64,000 bases of DNA from Gordonia phthalatica (GCF_001305675.1 NZ_CP011853.1:1240001-1304000), one strand, 5' to 3'; counted from the stretch's first letter, positions 7,685 to 16,552 are shown. Made by a program: numbers and translations. The notes: generated by a model not told the origin, from the sequence alone.

Positions 7685-8704
7685 TCAGTTCTTCACGGTG
7701 CCGAGCGCCGGCAGGAAGAAGCAGGTGCGGCCTGCCTTGGTGGTGGTGCCGAAGACTGCGGTCAGGATGGTGCCCTGCCCGGTCTTGACGCGGGCAAGCC
7801 GGACCCCGTGGAAGTTCTCGGTGTCGGCGAGCAACTGCTTCAGCGGGCCGTTCGCCGCGGCCTCGGACAGCGGCTTCAAGTCGGCCAGTCCGCCCTTCAT
7901 GGTGGCGGTGTTGAACCAGGCGACGCGGAAGTTGTCGGCGCCGGGCTCGCCGGGCGGCACCAGCGCGAAGGCGGTCTCGTCGTCGCCGATCGCCTGCATG
8001 AGGTCCTTGTCGGCGGGCAGCAGATCGGTGAGGGTCTTCAGGGCTCCGGGCTTGTCGGCGGCGACGGTCGGCCACGGGCCGGGGACGGCCAGGGCCGGCG
8101 CGGTGGCCAGACCGAGCGGATTGTCTGACGTCGGATCGGTGCACAGCGGTGAGACCGCGGGGCTCAGCAGGGTGGCGCCGGTGGCCTTCTGCAACACGGC
8201 CAGGACATCCGATGCGGAGGTGTTCACCGGGGCCGCGACCGGCGACGGTGCGGTCGGCGCCGCGGGAGCGGGGGCGGTCGGATCCGTCGGGTCCGTCGGC
8301 GTCGTCGAGCCGAGAAGGCCCAGCTTGTCCAGGCCCAGCTTGTCGAGCCCGATGCTGTCGAGCAGGCTCGAGCTGCCGAGATACTTCGACGGGTCGAGCT
8401 GGCCGTCTGACGAGAGGATTGCAGTGAGTGCCTCGGCAGCCTTGTCGGCGCCGCCGTTGCTCTTCAGCACGCGCAGGAGGTCGGCGAGCTCGGCGTCGCC
8501 GGGGATCTCGGGGAGGGTGGTGCTCGCGGACGGTGCGCCGGGCGTCGTCGTGCCCGGTGCAGTGACGCTCGGGGTGGCGGTGTCGGGAGCTGCCGGAGCC
8601 TGCGGTTCGGCGGAGGCGGCGGCGGGCATCGTCAGGGCGGCGGTGGCGGCCACGGCCAGTCCGGCGACGCCGACGCGGAGTGAACGGTTCGTACGGATGA
8701 CCAC
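7685..8704 (-). CDS. Secreted Pro/Thr-rich protein, paralogue of the 9001-9861 product
   Basis: About 339 residues. The GTG at 8702-8704 is chosen because the frame upstream has no ribosome site, while GGGAGGAAACCT directly precedes this GTG. A signal peptide (RSLRVGVAGLAVAATAALTMPAAASA) is followed by a Pro/Thr/Ala-rich linker, a helical region with a short duplication (GLDKLGLDKLG), a second Pro-rich linker (about TTPTDPTDPTAPAPAAP) and a C-terminal domain with two cysteines. The C-terminal text (VKTGQGTILTAVFGTTTKAG) aligns with the end of the next gene's product (VNTGRGRIVSTIYGTVTTKT), so they are paralogues. Function unknown; probably an envelope or secreted protein. Confidence 0.75.
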   Translation of the reverse strand: MVIRTNRSLRVGVAGLAVAATAALTMPAAASAEPQAPAAPDTATPSVTAPGTTTPGAPSASTTLPEIPGDAELADLLRVLKSNGGADKAAEALTAILSSDGQLDPSKYLGSSSLLDSIGLDKLGLDKLGLLGSTTPTDPTDPTAPAPAAPTAPSPVAAPVNTSASDVLAVLQKATGATLLSPAVSPLCTDPTSDNPLGLATAPALAVPGPWPTVAADKPGALKTLTDLLPADKDLMQAIGDDETAFALVPPGEPGADNFRVAWFNTATMKGGLADLKPLSEAAANGPLKQLLADTENFHGVRLARVKTGQGTILTAVFGTTTKAGRTCFFLPALGTVKN

Positions 8705-8755
8705 AGGTTTCCTCCCGGTGAACACGCACCAGCCGATCGACTGTGGTCGATGGGG

Positions 8756-8775
8756 CTGATGTGACAAAAGTTTCT
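8756..8775 (-). promoter_or_regulatory. Shared upstream motif, copy 1
   Basis: On the minus strand it reads AGAAACTTTTGTCACATCAG, 52 bases upstream of the GTG at 8704. It matches the motif upstream of the paralogue at 16 of 20 positions. It could be a promoter element or a regulator site. The rest of 8776-8934 holds nothing I can identify. Confidence 0.45.
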
Positions 8776-8934
8776 AAAGTTAATGATGGGAACGGGCGCA
8801 GGGGTTTGACAAGGAGTGAGTCCGAGTCGTTACCCGGCCGCGATCATCGGGAGATCGGGAGATGCTTGGTGACCTGCGCGCATCGTCCTACGCGAGAGGA
8901 ACGTCACTGCGGCAGGCAGAGGGCCTGAAAAGCA

Positions 8935-8983
8935 CTTACTCCGTAGATCTGGACCACACGGCGGTCCGAATCTACGGAGTAAG
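8935..8983 (-). terminator. Terminator hairpin
   Basis: A perfect 14-bp stem, CTTACTCCGTAGAT (8935-8948) with ATCTACGGAGTAAG (8970-8983). An inner 5-bp stem (GGACC with GGTCC) lies in the loop. It is just downstream of the leftward gene ending at 9001. Confidence 0.8.
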
Positions 8984-9000
8984 GGGTGAAGGGTGACGCG

Positions 9001-9861
9001 TCAGATGATCGCGGTGCCGATCGTCGGGGCGATGGTGCAGGAGACCCGCTTGCCCTTGGTCTTGGTGGTCACGGTGCCGTAGATGGTCGAGACGATGCGA
9101 CCGCGACCGGTGTTCACGATGGCGGTGAAGGTGCCGGGGCCCTTCTGCGCGTTGATCTTCGGGTTCGGGTTCAACGCCTGCTGGCCGGTACGGCCGGTGT
9201 CGATGTTGAGCCACGAGATCGTGAGCTTCTGCGCCGACCTCAGTGCGGGACCGGTGCCGAGGCTGGTGTAGACGATGCCCGCCTGGCCGCGCTTGGGGCC
9301 GGGCGCCGGCGCGGCCTGCGGACCGGCGGTGGTCAGGGCCATGCCGACCGAGTTGCCGCCGCCGGGCATGCAGCCGAGACCGATGGTCGGGTAGAGGAAC
9401 TGCTGGATCCGCGGCTTGTTCGGGCCGGTCGGGATGTTCGGGGCGTCGTCCTTCTTCGCCGCGGGCTTGGCCTCGAGCTCGAAGGTCTTCGCGGCCTCCT
9501 TGGCACCGGGCTCGCCGAGGAAGTCGATCAACGACTTCCAGACTTCCTGCGCCTCGGCGGGGACGGCCGGGTTGTCGGCGAGGGTGCGCACCTGGGCGAG
9601 GAGTGCGGTGTTGACGCCGCCGTCGGCGTCACGGGTGGCGACCGAGCCGATCAGGGCGGGGGTCAGCGCTCCGAGCGACTCGAGGACCTTGGGCTCCACC
9701 TCGGGCGCGTTCTCGACGTCGGGGAGCGGGAGGTTCTGCTCGGCGGCCGGAACGTCGTCGGCCGGTGCGGCGGCCGCGGTGGAGGGGACGAGCAGGGCGG
9801 GGGTGATCATTGCGGCCGCGGCGATGGCGGCGGCAGTGCGGCGAGAGCGCGCGAGTCGCAC
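9001..9861 (-). CDS. Secreted protein, paralogue of the 7685-8704 product
   Basis: 286 residues with a signal peptide (MRLARSRRTAAAIAAAAMITPALLV ... cut near TAAAA-PAD). A helical middle part with a Lys/Ala-rich stretch leads to a C-terminal domain holding two cysteines (GLGCMPGGGNSVG and RVSCTIAPTIG). The C-terminal domain is clearly related to that of the next gene downstream, including the pattern L-x-I-S-W-L-N against F-R-V-A-W-F-N and G-x-I-x-[ST]-x-[VI][FY]-GT-x-T. This suggests a duplicated secreted domain of unknown function, stabilised by one disulfide. The two genes share an upstream motif, so they may be coregulated. Confidence 0.75.
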   Translation of the reverse strand: MRLARSRRTAAAIAAAAMITPALLVPSTAAAAPADDVPAAEQNLPLPDVENAPEVEPKVLESLGALTPALIGSVATRDADGGVNTALLAQVRTLADNPAVPAEAQEVWKSLIDFLGEPGAKEAAKTFELEAKPAAKKDDAPNIPTGPNKPRIQQFLYPTIGLGCMPGGGNSVGMALTTAGPQAAPAPGPKRGQAGIVYTSLGTGPALRSAQKLTISWLNIDTGRTGQQALNPNPKINAQKGPGTFTAIVNTGRGRIVSTIYGTVTTKTKGKRVSCTIAPTIGTAII

Positions 9862-9935
9862 AGCAGTAGTCCTCTTCGATCGTTCGGGTGATGATCCAGG
9901 GCGAGTGTAGCCACTATTCCGTGAGTTTACTGAGA

Positions 9936-9955
9936 CTGGTGTGACAATTGTTACT
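9936..9955 (-). promoter_or_regulatory. Shared upstream motif, copy 2
   Basis: On the minus strand it reads AGTAACAATTGTCACACCAG, 75 bases upstream of the ATG at 9861, and is the partner of the motif at 8756-8775. The remaining intergenic bases up to 10096 show no clear riboswitch or operator. Confidence 0.45.
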
Positions 9956-10096
9956 GAAGTGAAAGGCGTTTACAGGGTGAAGGGGCCGGTCGAAGTGCGG
10001 ACGTCCCTGCTCAACTGGTTAGGTGATCGGTGACCAGTGAAGTGACCCGTCGAACGACGAATTCGGGTCATCGCGATCGAAAGGATCGGGACGACG

Positions 10097-11149
10097 ATGT
10101 CATTCTCGGGAGCATTCTCCGGCCTCCGGCGACGCGGCCGCACCGTGATCACGGCGGCCCTCGCGGTGAGCCTGGTCGCGACCTCCGCGGCCTGCGCCTC
10201 CGGCACCGACAGTGCGAAGGAGGTGGTGCTCCTCTCGCACAGCTCGTTCCAGCTCCCGCAGAAGCTGATCGACCGCTTCCAGGATCAGACGGGCATGAAG
10301 CTCAAGGTGGTCGACTCCGGTGACGCCGGTCAACTGTCGGCCGTCGTCTCGCTGACCCCGGGTTCGCCGAAGGGCGACGCGGTCTTCGGTATCGACAACA
10401 CCTTCGCCGCCCGCCCGATCGAGGCCGGCGCCCTGACCCCCTACACCCCGGCGGCCGCGAAGGACGGTGCCGCCGACTACGCGGTGAAGGGCTCGGAGGG
10501 GCAGCTGACGGCGGTCGACCGCGGCGACGTCTGCATCAACATCGACGACGCGTGGTTCGACAAGAACGACATCCCGGCACCCACCAAGTTCGATCAACTG
10601 ACCGATCCGAAATACCGCGACCTGACCGTCCTGCTGGACCCGTCGACGTCGTCGCCCGGCATGGGCTTCCTGCTGGCCACGATCGGCAAGTTCGGTCCCC
10701 GCGCCGAGGACTACTGGCGCGGCATGATCGACAACGGCGCGCAGATCGTCTCCGGCTGGACCGTCGCCTACGACCAGATCTTCAGCGCGGGGGCCGGTCA
10801 CGGAGATCGGCCGATCGTCGTCTCGTACGCGTCGAGCCCCGCTGCGACGCCCGGCACCAGTGCGCTGTTGGACTCCTGCTTCGCTCAGGTGGAGTACATC
10901 GGAGTCCTGCGCGGCGCGGCCAACACCGAGGGCGCGAAGAAGCTCGTCGACTTCATGCTGACCCCCGACGTGCAGGCGGCGCTACCGACCTCCATGTACG
11001 TGTACCCGGTCCAGAATGGGGTGGCGCTGCCGGAGAGCTGGCGCACCAGCGCGCCCGTCCCGGCGTGGACCGTGACGATGGATCCGGCCTACATCAAGGC
11101 CCACCGTGAGGAGTGGCTGAACCAGTGGCGGGCCGTCGTCAAGAAGTGA
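10097..11149 (+). CDS. thiB: Thiamine-type ABC transporter substrate-binding lipoprotein
   Basis: 350 residues. The signal peptide ends in a lipobox (VATSAAC), so the mature protein is probably lipid-anchored outside the membrane. ThiB-like features are SHSSFQLPQKLIDRFQDQTG near the start, GDAGQLSAVVSL, GDAVFGIDNTFAARPIEAG, the aromatic DAWFDKNDIPAP, and PGMGFLLATIGKFG. Family ThiB proteins bind thiamine and its phosphates. The gene is the first of a thiB-thiP-thiQ-like operon, with a GTGA overlap to the permease. I could not find a TPP riboswitch in the 235 bases upstream, so its regulation is unclear. An iron-binding member of the same superfamily is the main alternative. Confidence 0.82.
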   Translation: MSFSGAFSGLRRRGRTVITAALAVSLVATSAACASGTDSAKEVVLLSHSSFQLPQKLIDRFQDQTGMKLKVVDSGDAGQLSAVVSLTPGSPKGDAVFGIDNTFAARPIEAGALTPYTPAAAKDGAADYAVKGSEGQLTAVDRGDVCINIDDAWFDKNDIPAPTKFDQLTDPKYRDLTVLLDPSTSSPGMGFLLATIGKFGPRAEDYWRGMIDNGAQIVSGWTVAYDQIFSAGAGHGDRPIVVSYASSPAATPGTSALLDSCFAQVEYIGVLRGAANTEGAKKLVDFMLTPDVQAALPTSMYVYPVQNGVALPESWRTSAPVPAWTVTMDPAYIKAHREEWLNQWRAVVKK

Positions 11150-12822
11150 CGTCGGCCCAGAGCTCCGAGCCCGGCGCACGCGATCGACGTCGGACACCTG
11201 TCGCGCTGCGGCTCGCGACGCTGATCCCGGCCCTGTTCGTCGCGGTGCTGTTCGTCTGGCCGATCGTCGCGTTGGTCCGCCGCGCGGGTGAGGTCGGCGG
11301 CGGATCGGGGGTCGGGGACCGCCTGGCCGACGTCGACGGCTGGCACCTGCTCGGGGTCACCCTCCTGCAGGCCGCCGCGTCGTCGGCGCTGTCGCTGCTG
11401 GTCGCGGCACCGATCGTCTGGCTGCTCGCGACCGTCCGACTGCGGGGTGCGGCCGTGCTCCGCGTCATCGTCACGGTGCCCTTCGTGCTGCCGACGGTCG
11501 TCGTCGGCGTCGCGTTCCGCGCCCTGCTGACCGGTCCGCTGGACTTCCTCGGCGTCGACGGCGGCTGGGTCGCGATCCTGATGGCGCATGTCTTCCTCAA
11601 CGTGGCCGTGGTGGTGCGCGTGGTGACCGCGGCCTGGCTGCAGGTGGATCCGCGGACCGTCGAGGCGGCCCGGTCGCTCGGAGCCACACCGCTGCGAGCG
11701 TTCTGGGACGTGGTGGTCCCGCGCATCGCGCCTGCGATCGCCGCGGCCGCGGCACTGATCCTGCTCTTCTGCTCCACCAGCTTCGGCGTCATCGTGATCC
11801 TCGGCAACGGCACGGCCCGCACGCTCGAGACCGAGATCTACCAGCAGGCCATCGCCGAATTCCGCATCCCCGAGGCGGTGGCCCTGTCCATGCTGCAGAT
11901 CGCGGTGGTCGCGGGCGCGCTGGTGGTGGCCCGCCTGGTCGGGAGCCGCGGCACCGTCAGCGGAGTGTCCGCAGCGGGGCGTGAGGGTCGACGGCCGGTC
12001 CGCGGATGGCTGTGGGCCCCGGTGGCGGCGACCCTGGCGTGGCTCGGCCTCTGGCTGCTCCTGCCCGTCGCATCGCTGGCCGTCCGCTCGGTCCGGCCCG
12101 ACGGGCGAGAATGGACGCTGGCCGGCTACCGGGCGCTGGCCGACACCACCTACGGGGACTCGGCGCTCGGTGCGCTCCGATACTCCGTGACGAGCGCCCT
12201 GGCCGCGATGGTGCTGGCGGTCGTCATCGGCTTCCTCGTCGCCGTCTCGGTGACCCGCGGCGGCGGCTGGGCCGCCCAGGTGACCGCGCTGCTCGCGGTG
12301 CTCCCGCTCGGCGTCAGCGCCGTCACCCTCGGCTTCGGCTATCTCCTGGTGGTCTCCACGCTGCCGCCGGAACTGTCGCAGTCCCCGCTGGTGATCCCGT
12401 CGGTGCAGGCGCTGCTCGCGGTGCCGGTGGTCGCCGGAATCATGATCCCCGCCCTCGCGCAGGTACCCCGCGGCCTGCGCGACGCCGCCCGCGTCCTCGG
12501 GGCCCGCCCGCTCTGGGTGCTGATCTCGGTGGACGTGCGACTGACCGTCCGATCCCTGTGCGCGGCCGCCGGATTCGCGTTCGTGATGGCGATCGGCGAG
12601 TTCGGCGCCACCACCTTTCTCGCCCGCCCCGACACCACCACGCTGCCGGTGATGATCGGCTCGCTGATGGCCAAACCCGGCCTGGACAACCTCGCCACCG
12701 CCATGGCGGCGTCGGTGGTCCTGGTGACGGTCAGCGCCGCGGTCATCGCCGCGATCGAGATCCTCGGTGTCGGCGGCACCGACTCGACCCGATCCGCCTC
12801 GTCGACGAAGGAGACCGTCTAG
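11146..12822 (+). CDS. thiP: ABC transporter permease, two fused domains (ThiP-like)
   Basis: The GTG at 11146 overlaps the upstream stop, giving 558 residues. Two copies of the binding-protein-dependent permease domain are fused, with about 12 helices in total. The EAA-type loops are EAARSLGATPLRAFWDVVVPRI in the first half and DAARVLGARPLWVLISVDV in the second. This duplicated layout and the neighbours fit ThiP, the membrane part of the thiamine importer. The stop codon is directly followed by the ATG of the ATPase gene. The second half has a long Ala/Val-rich C-terminal helix. Confidence 0.85.
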   Translation: MTSAQSSEPGARDRRRTPVALRLATLIPALFVAVLFVWPIVALVRRAGEVGGGSGVGDRLADVDGWHLLGVTLLQAAASSALSLLVAAPIVWLLATVRLRGAAVLRVIVTVPFVLPTVVVGVAFRALLTGPLDFLGVDGGWVAILMAHVFLNVAVVVRVVTAAWLQVDPRTVEAARSLGATPLRAFWDVVVPRIAPAIAAAAALILLFCSTSFGVIVILGNGTARTLETEIYQQAIAEFRIPEAVALSMLQIAVVAGALVVARLVGSRGTVSGVSAAGREGRRPVRGWLWAPVAATLAWLGLWLLLPVASLAVRSVRPDGREWTLAGYRALADTTYGDSALGALRYSVTSALAAMVLAVVIGFLVAVSVTRGGGWAAQVTALLAVLPLGVSAVTLGFGYLLVVSTLPPELSQSPLVIPSVQALLAVPVVAGIMIPALAQVPRGLRDAARVLGARPLWVLISVDVRLTVRSLCAAAGFAFVMAIGEFGATTFLARPDTTTLPVMIGSLMAKPGLDNLATAMAASVVLVTVSAAVIAAIEILGVGGTDSTRSASSTKETV

Positions 12823-13848
12823 ATGCTGACCCTGCACGGCGTGACCGTCCGCTACGGACGGTTCGACGCCCTCACCGCCGTCGACTGGTCCGTCGGCACG
12901 GGGGAGGCCACGGTCACCGCGCTGCTGGGGCCGTCCGGGTGCGGCAAGTCGACGCTGCTGCGTGCGGTCGCCGGGCTGGAGCCGGTGGCCGAGGGATCGA
13001 TCGCGTGGGACGGGCAGCCGCTCGACGGCGTCGCCCCGCACCGCCGTGACTTCGGTGTCGTCTTCCAGGACGGACAACTGTTCCCCGGGCGCACCGTCCG
13101 GCAGAACATCGCCTACGGCCTCGCCCGTCGCGGCATCCGCGGGACCCAGGCGCGCGACCGCGTCGACGAGATGCTCCGCCTGGTGCGGCTCGACGGATAC
13201 GGCGACCGCGCCCCCGCAGCCCTCTCCGGTGGCCAGGCGCAGCGCGTGGCCCTCGCGCGGGCGTTGGCCCCGCGGCCGCGACTCCTCCTGCTCGACGAAC
13301 CGTTGGCCGCCGTCGACTCGCAACTGCGCGAGGAACTGGCCGAGGGGATCGGGGAGATCGTCCGCGAGGCCGGGACGCCCACGGTCCTGGTCACCCACGA
13401 CCATCGCGAGGCCGCCCTCATGGCCGACACCGTGTCGGTGATGCGCGCGGGACGGATCGTGCAGACCGATGCCGCGTCGCGACTGTGGCACCGGCCCGTC
13501 GACGCGGAGACCGCTGAGTTCCTCGGCGCTCGTGCCGTCATCGGGGGCACCCTGCACCGCGGGGTGCTGACCACTGCGATGGGGGAGGTCGCGCTGACCG
13601 ACGAGACGACCTTCGGGACCCTGCCCGACGGGCCCTGCCGCGTCGCGCTGCGGCCGGAGGCGCTCGTGGCCGACGTGGACCCGGACGGGGACGGCGTCGT
13701 CGAGCATGCGGCGGCCCTGGTCTCGTCGTGGCGGGTCCGGCTCCGCGTGGGCGACGCGGTGTACGACGGCGTGAGCTCGCAGCCGGTGACCCCGGGCACG
13801 CGGGTGCGACCGAGGTTGGACGCCGGTGCGCTGGCGGTGATCGGATGA
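12823..13848 (+). CDS. thiQ: ABC transporter ATP-binding protein (ThiQ-like, with TOBE-type tail)
   Basis: 341 residues. Walker A is LLGPSGCGKSTLLRAVAGLEP, the Q-loop is VVFQDGQLFPGRTVRQNI, the signature is LSGGQAQRVALARALAPRP, Walker B is LLLLDEPLAAVD, and the switch His is in VTHDHREA. The C-terminal ~110 residues look like a TOBE-type beta domain, longer than E. coli ThiQ and more like Fe/molybdate importers. It completes the operon begun by the binding protein and fused permease. Its stop overlaps the Nudix gene start (ATGA). Confidence 0.87.
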   Translation: MLTLHGVTVRYGRFDALTAVDWSVGTGEATVTALLGPSGCGKSTLLRAVAGLEPVAEGSIAWDGQPLDGVAPHRRDFGVVFQDGQLFPGRTVRQNIAYGLARRGIRGTQARDRVDEMLRLVRLDGYGDRAPAALSGGQAQRVALARALAPRPRLLLLDEPLAAVDSQLREELAEGIGEIVREAGTPTVLVTHDHREAALMADTVSVMRAGRIVQTDAASRLWHRPVDAETAEFLGARAVIGGTLHRGVLTTAMGEVALTDETTFGTLPDGPCRVALRPEALVADVDPDGDGVVEHAAALVSSWRVRLRVGDAVYDGVSSQPVTPGTRVRPRLDAGALAVIG

Positions 13849-14267
13849 CCGACCCGGTCCTGGTGGTCGCGGGCGCCGTGCTCGCCGGCCATCGAATGCT
13901 GGTGGCGCAGCGCGACTATCCGGAAGAGGTCGCGGGTCTGTGGGAGCTGCCGGGAGGCAAGGTGGAAACGGGCGAGTCGCCCGCGGAGGCGCTCGTCCGG
14001 GAATTGTGTGAGGAACTCGACGTTGTGGTCTCCGTCGGCGCCGCGCTGCACGATGCGGTTCGTCCGAAACCCGGTCTCACGCTGATTGCGATGCGCGCCG
14101 AGATCGTGTCGGGGACTCCGCGAGCACTGGAGCATCGAGCGGTGCGCTGGGTCGATTCCGCGGAGCTGGCCGCGCTCGTCGAGGCGGGTCGGATGGTGCC
14201 GAACGACCTCGGCTGGGCACAGGAAATGGTCGCTGAACTGCGAACTAAGCGGCGCGAGCCTTCTTGA
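13845..14267 (+). CDS. MutT-like Nudix hydrolase
   Basis: 140 residues, starting at the ATG that overlaps the ATPase stop. The Nudix box GGKVETGESPAEALVRELCEEL fits the GX5EX7REUXEEXGU pattern. Preceding text (LVAQRDYPEEVAGLWELPGGK) is typical of MutT/8-oxo-dGTP-type enzymes that sanitise nucleotides. Its position behind a thiamine-type importer also allows an activity on thiamine phosphates or oxidised precursors; this is speculation. The last 23 bases overlap a convergent small gene. Confidence 0.85.
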   Translation: MTDPVLVVAGAVLAGHRMLVAQRDYPEEVAGLWELPGGKVETGESPAEALVRELCEELDVVVSVGAALHDAVRPKPGLTLIAMRAEIVSGTPRALEHRAVRWVDSAELAALVEAGRMVPNDLGWAQEMVAELRTKRREPS

Positions 14268-14421
14268 GGGCCTTGTTCGCAGCCTTCTTCGACAGGTGGT
14301 CGCAGTCGACCTTCTTCATCCGATGGATGACGACCGGGCAGCGCAGGCACCGGGTCGACTTCTGGCAGCACTTCTTCTTCGGCTTCAGCGAAGCGACCTT
14401 TGCCGGGTTCGTCTTTCCCAT
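14245..14421 (-). CDS. 58-residue basic cysteine-containing protein
   Basis: The gene is short but looks real. It reads MGKTNPAKVASLKPKKKCCQ, then RCLRCPVVIHRMKKVDCDHL and an Ala/Lys-rich tail, ending at CTA 14245-14247. Five cysteines (CC, C-x2-C, C) and about a third Lys/Arg suggest a small metal- or nucleic-acid-binding protein. I know similar short proteins in Mycobacteriales, always unnamed. A candidate iron-repressor (DtxR/IdeR-like) box lies at 14431-14449, and an 18-bp palindrome (TGCGCTAACTTTAGCGCA) abuts the start. Function unknown. Confidence 0.75.
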   Translation of the reverse strand: MGKTNPAKVASLKPKKKCCQKSTRCLRCPVVIHRMKKVDCDHLSKKAANKALKKARAA

Positions 14422-14449
14422 GCGCTAACTTTAGCGCAGCCTAACCAAG
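14421..14449 (-). promoter_or_regulatory. Palindrome and candidate DtxR/IdeR box
   Basis: A perfect 8-bp inverted repeat with a 2-base centre spans 14421-14438. Overlapping it, TTAGCGCAGCCTAACCAAG (14431-14449) matches the consensus iron-repressor box TTAGGTTAGGCTAACCTAA at 13 of 19 positions, with the strong half GCCTAACC. It lies directly upstream of the small Cys protein. The match is seen; iron control is inferred. Confidence 0.4.
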
Positions 14450-14600
14450 GTCACGCAAGAGTCCGTCGCGTTCAGTGGGATATTTGCCGTACGCTTAACC
14501 GGTTGATCGCCGACCGGCTGTGTCTCGCGCCCGGTCGCGATTTCGTGGCCGGATTCCATCGGCCGCGCCGAAACATCGAACCGATTCGAAAGAGACCTTA

Positions 14601-16508
14601 GTGAGCGCTGGTACCAACTTCCGCAACGTCGCGATCGTGGCACACGTCGACCACGGCAAGACCACCCTGGTCGACGCGATGCTGCGTCAGTCCGGCGTGT
14701 TCGGTGAGCGCGCCGAACTCGTCGACCGCGTCATGGACTCCGGCGACCTCGAGCGCGAGAAGGGCATCACCATTCTCGCGAAGAACACCGCGGTTCATCG
14801 TCGCCAGCCCGACGGCACCGACTACATCATCAACGTCATCGACACCCCCGGCCACGCCGACTTCGGCGGCGAGGTGGAGCGCGCGCTGTCGATGGTCGAC
14901 GGTGTGGTCCTGCTGGTCGACGCCTCCGAGGGCCCGCTGCCGCAGACCCGCTTCGTGCTCCGCAAGGCGCTCGCCGCGTCGCTCCCGGTGATCCTGGTCG
15001 TCAACAAGACCGACCGTCCCGACGCACGCATCGGCGAGATCGTCACCGAGTCCCAGGACCTGCTGCTGGATCTGGCGTCCGACCTCGACGACGAGGCCGC
15101 CGAAGCCGCCGAGCTGGCCCTGGAACTCCCGGTCCTGTTCGCCTCGGGTCGCGCGGGTGTCGCCAGCACCGAGCAGCCGGCGAACGGCGAGGTCCCGAAC
15201 GCGGAGAACCTCGACGCCCTCTTCGACGTCCTCATCAACAGCGTCCCCGCCCCGAAGGGCGACGCCGAGGCACCGCTGCAGGCGCACGTCACCAACCTCG
15301 ACGCGTCGCCCTTCCTCGGCCGCCTCGGCCTGGTCCGCATCCACAACGGCACCCTCCGCAAGGGCCAGCAGGTCGCGTGGATGCGCGAAGTGAACGGCGA
15401 ACCGGTGGTCGAGCGCGCCAAGATCACCGAGCTCCTCGTGACCCTCGGCGTGGACCGCGCTCCCGCCGAGGAGGCCGTCGCGGGCGACATCGTCGCCGTG
15501 GCCGGCATGTCGGAGATCATGATCGGCGACACCCTCGCCGACCCGGACAACCCCGTCGCCCTGCCGCGCATCTCGGTCGACGAGCCCGCCATCTCGGCGG
15601 TCATCGGCACCAACACCTCGCCGCTCGCCGGCCGCATCAAGGGTCACAAGCTGACCGCCCGCATGGTCAAGGATCGCCTCGACTCGGAGCTCATCGGCAA
15701 CGTGTCGCTCCGCGTGCAGGACATCGGCCGCCCCGACGCCTGGGAGGTCCAGGGCCGCGGTGAGCTGGCGCTGGCCATCCTCGTCGAGCAGATGCGCCGC
15801 GAGGGCTTCGAGCTGACCGTCGGCAAGCCCCAGGTGGTCACCCGCCAGGTGGACGGCAAGACCCACGAGCCGTTCGAGCACCTCACCATCGACGTCCCCG
15901 AGGAGTACCTCGGCGCCGTCACCCAGCTGCTCGCCGCACGCAAGGGCCGCATGGAGCAGATGAACAACCACGGCTCCGGCTGGGTTCGGATGGAGTTCGA
16001 GGTGCCCTCGCGCGGCCTCATCGGCTTCCGCACCGACTTCATGACCGAGACCCGCGGCACCGGCATCGCCAACGCAGTCTTCCACGAGTACGCACCGTGG
16101 GCGGGCGAGATCCGCGCCCGCCACACCGGCTCGCTGGTCTCCGACCGCTCGGGCACGGTGACTCCGTTCGCCATGATCCAGCTGGCCGACCGCGGCACCT
16201 TCTTCTGCCACCCGGGCGACGACAGCTACGAGGGCCACGTGGTGGGCATCAACCCGCGCGCCGAGGACCTCGACATCAACGTCACCCGCGAGAAGAAGCT
16301 GACCAACATGCGTCAGTCGTCGGCCGACGTGATGGAGACCCTCGCGAAGCCGATGGACCTGGACCTCGAGGCGGCCATGGAGTTCTGCGCCGCCGACGAG
16401 TGCGTCGAGGTGACCCCCGAGGTCTGCCGCGTGCGCAAGGTCAATCTCGATGCGAGCACCCGCGCCCGCGAGCGCTCGCGCGCCAAGAGCCGCGACGCCA
16501 ACGCGTGA
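14601..16508 (+). CDS. typA: Ribosome-associated GTPase TypA/BipA
   Basis: 635 residues from the GTG at 14601; an in-frame GTG further upstream (14520) would add residues not found in the family. The G1 motif AHVDHGKTTLVDAML, switch II DTPGHADFGGEVERAL and G4 NKTDRPDARI are clear, followed by EF-G-like domains and the C-terminal domain with GRGELALAILVEQMRREGFEL and RGLIGFRTDFMTETRGTG. TypA binds ribosomes and supports stress and cold adaptation. The typA-lpqW neighbourhood occurs in mycobacteria (Rv1165-Rv1166). A terminator-like hairpin follows at 16515-16552. Confidence 0.96.
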   Translation: MSAGTNFRNVAIVAHVDHGKTTLVDAMLRQSGVFGERAELVDRVMDSGDLEREKGITILAKNTAVHRRQPDGTDYIINVIDTPGHADFGGEVERALSMVDGVVLLVDASEGPLPQTRFVLRKALAASLPVILVVNKTDRPDARIGEIVTESQDLLLDLASDLDDEAAEAAELALELPVLFASGRAGVASTEQPANGEVPNAENLDALFDVLINSVPAPKGDAEAPLQAHVTNLDASPFLGRLGLVRIHNGTLRKGQQVAWMREVNGEPVVERAKITELLVTLGVDRAPAEEAVAGDIVAVAGMSEIMIGDTLADPDNPVALPRISVDEPAISAVIGTNTSPLAGRIKGHKLTARMVKDRLDSELIGNVSLRVQDIGRPDAWEVQGRGELALAILVEQMRREGFELTVGKPQVVTRQVDGKTHEPFEHLTIDVPEEYLGAVTQLLAARKGRMEQMNNHGSGWVRMEFEVPSRGLIGFRTDFMTETRGTGIANAVFHEYAPWAGEIRARHTGSLVSDRSGTVTPFAMIQLADRGTFFCHPGDDSYEGHVVGINPRAEDLDINVTREKKLTNMRQSSADVMETLAKPMDLDLEAAMEFCAADECVEVTPEVCRVRKVNLDASTRARERSRAKSRDANA

Positions 16509-16514
16509 CGACAT

Positions 16515-16552
16515 CCGAGTGTCCCTCTTGCACATGCGGGAGGGGCACTCGG
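16515..16552 (+). terminator. Terminator hairpin after typA
   Basis: Left arm CCGAGTGTCCCTC (16515-16527) pairs with GAGGGGCACTCGG (16540-16552), with one G-T wobble and a 12-base loop, then GCGTCTTTGG. Confidence 0.7.

Noticed and set aside
9862..10096. Possible TPP riboswitch upstream of the thiamine-type importer
   Set aside because: A CTGAGA-like word is present, but the conserved second half (ACCCTTGAACCTGATC-like) and the P1 pairing are not.
11089..13707. Very long open frame antisense to the thiamine-type importer
   Set aside because: It is low-complexity Arg/Gly/Asp/His-rich text mirrored from the GC-rich coding strand, with no motif; the plus-strand genes explain the region.
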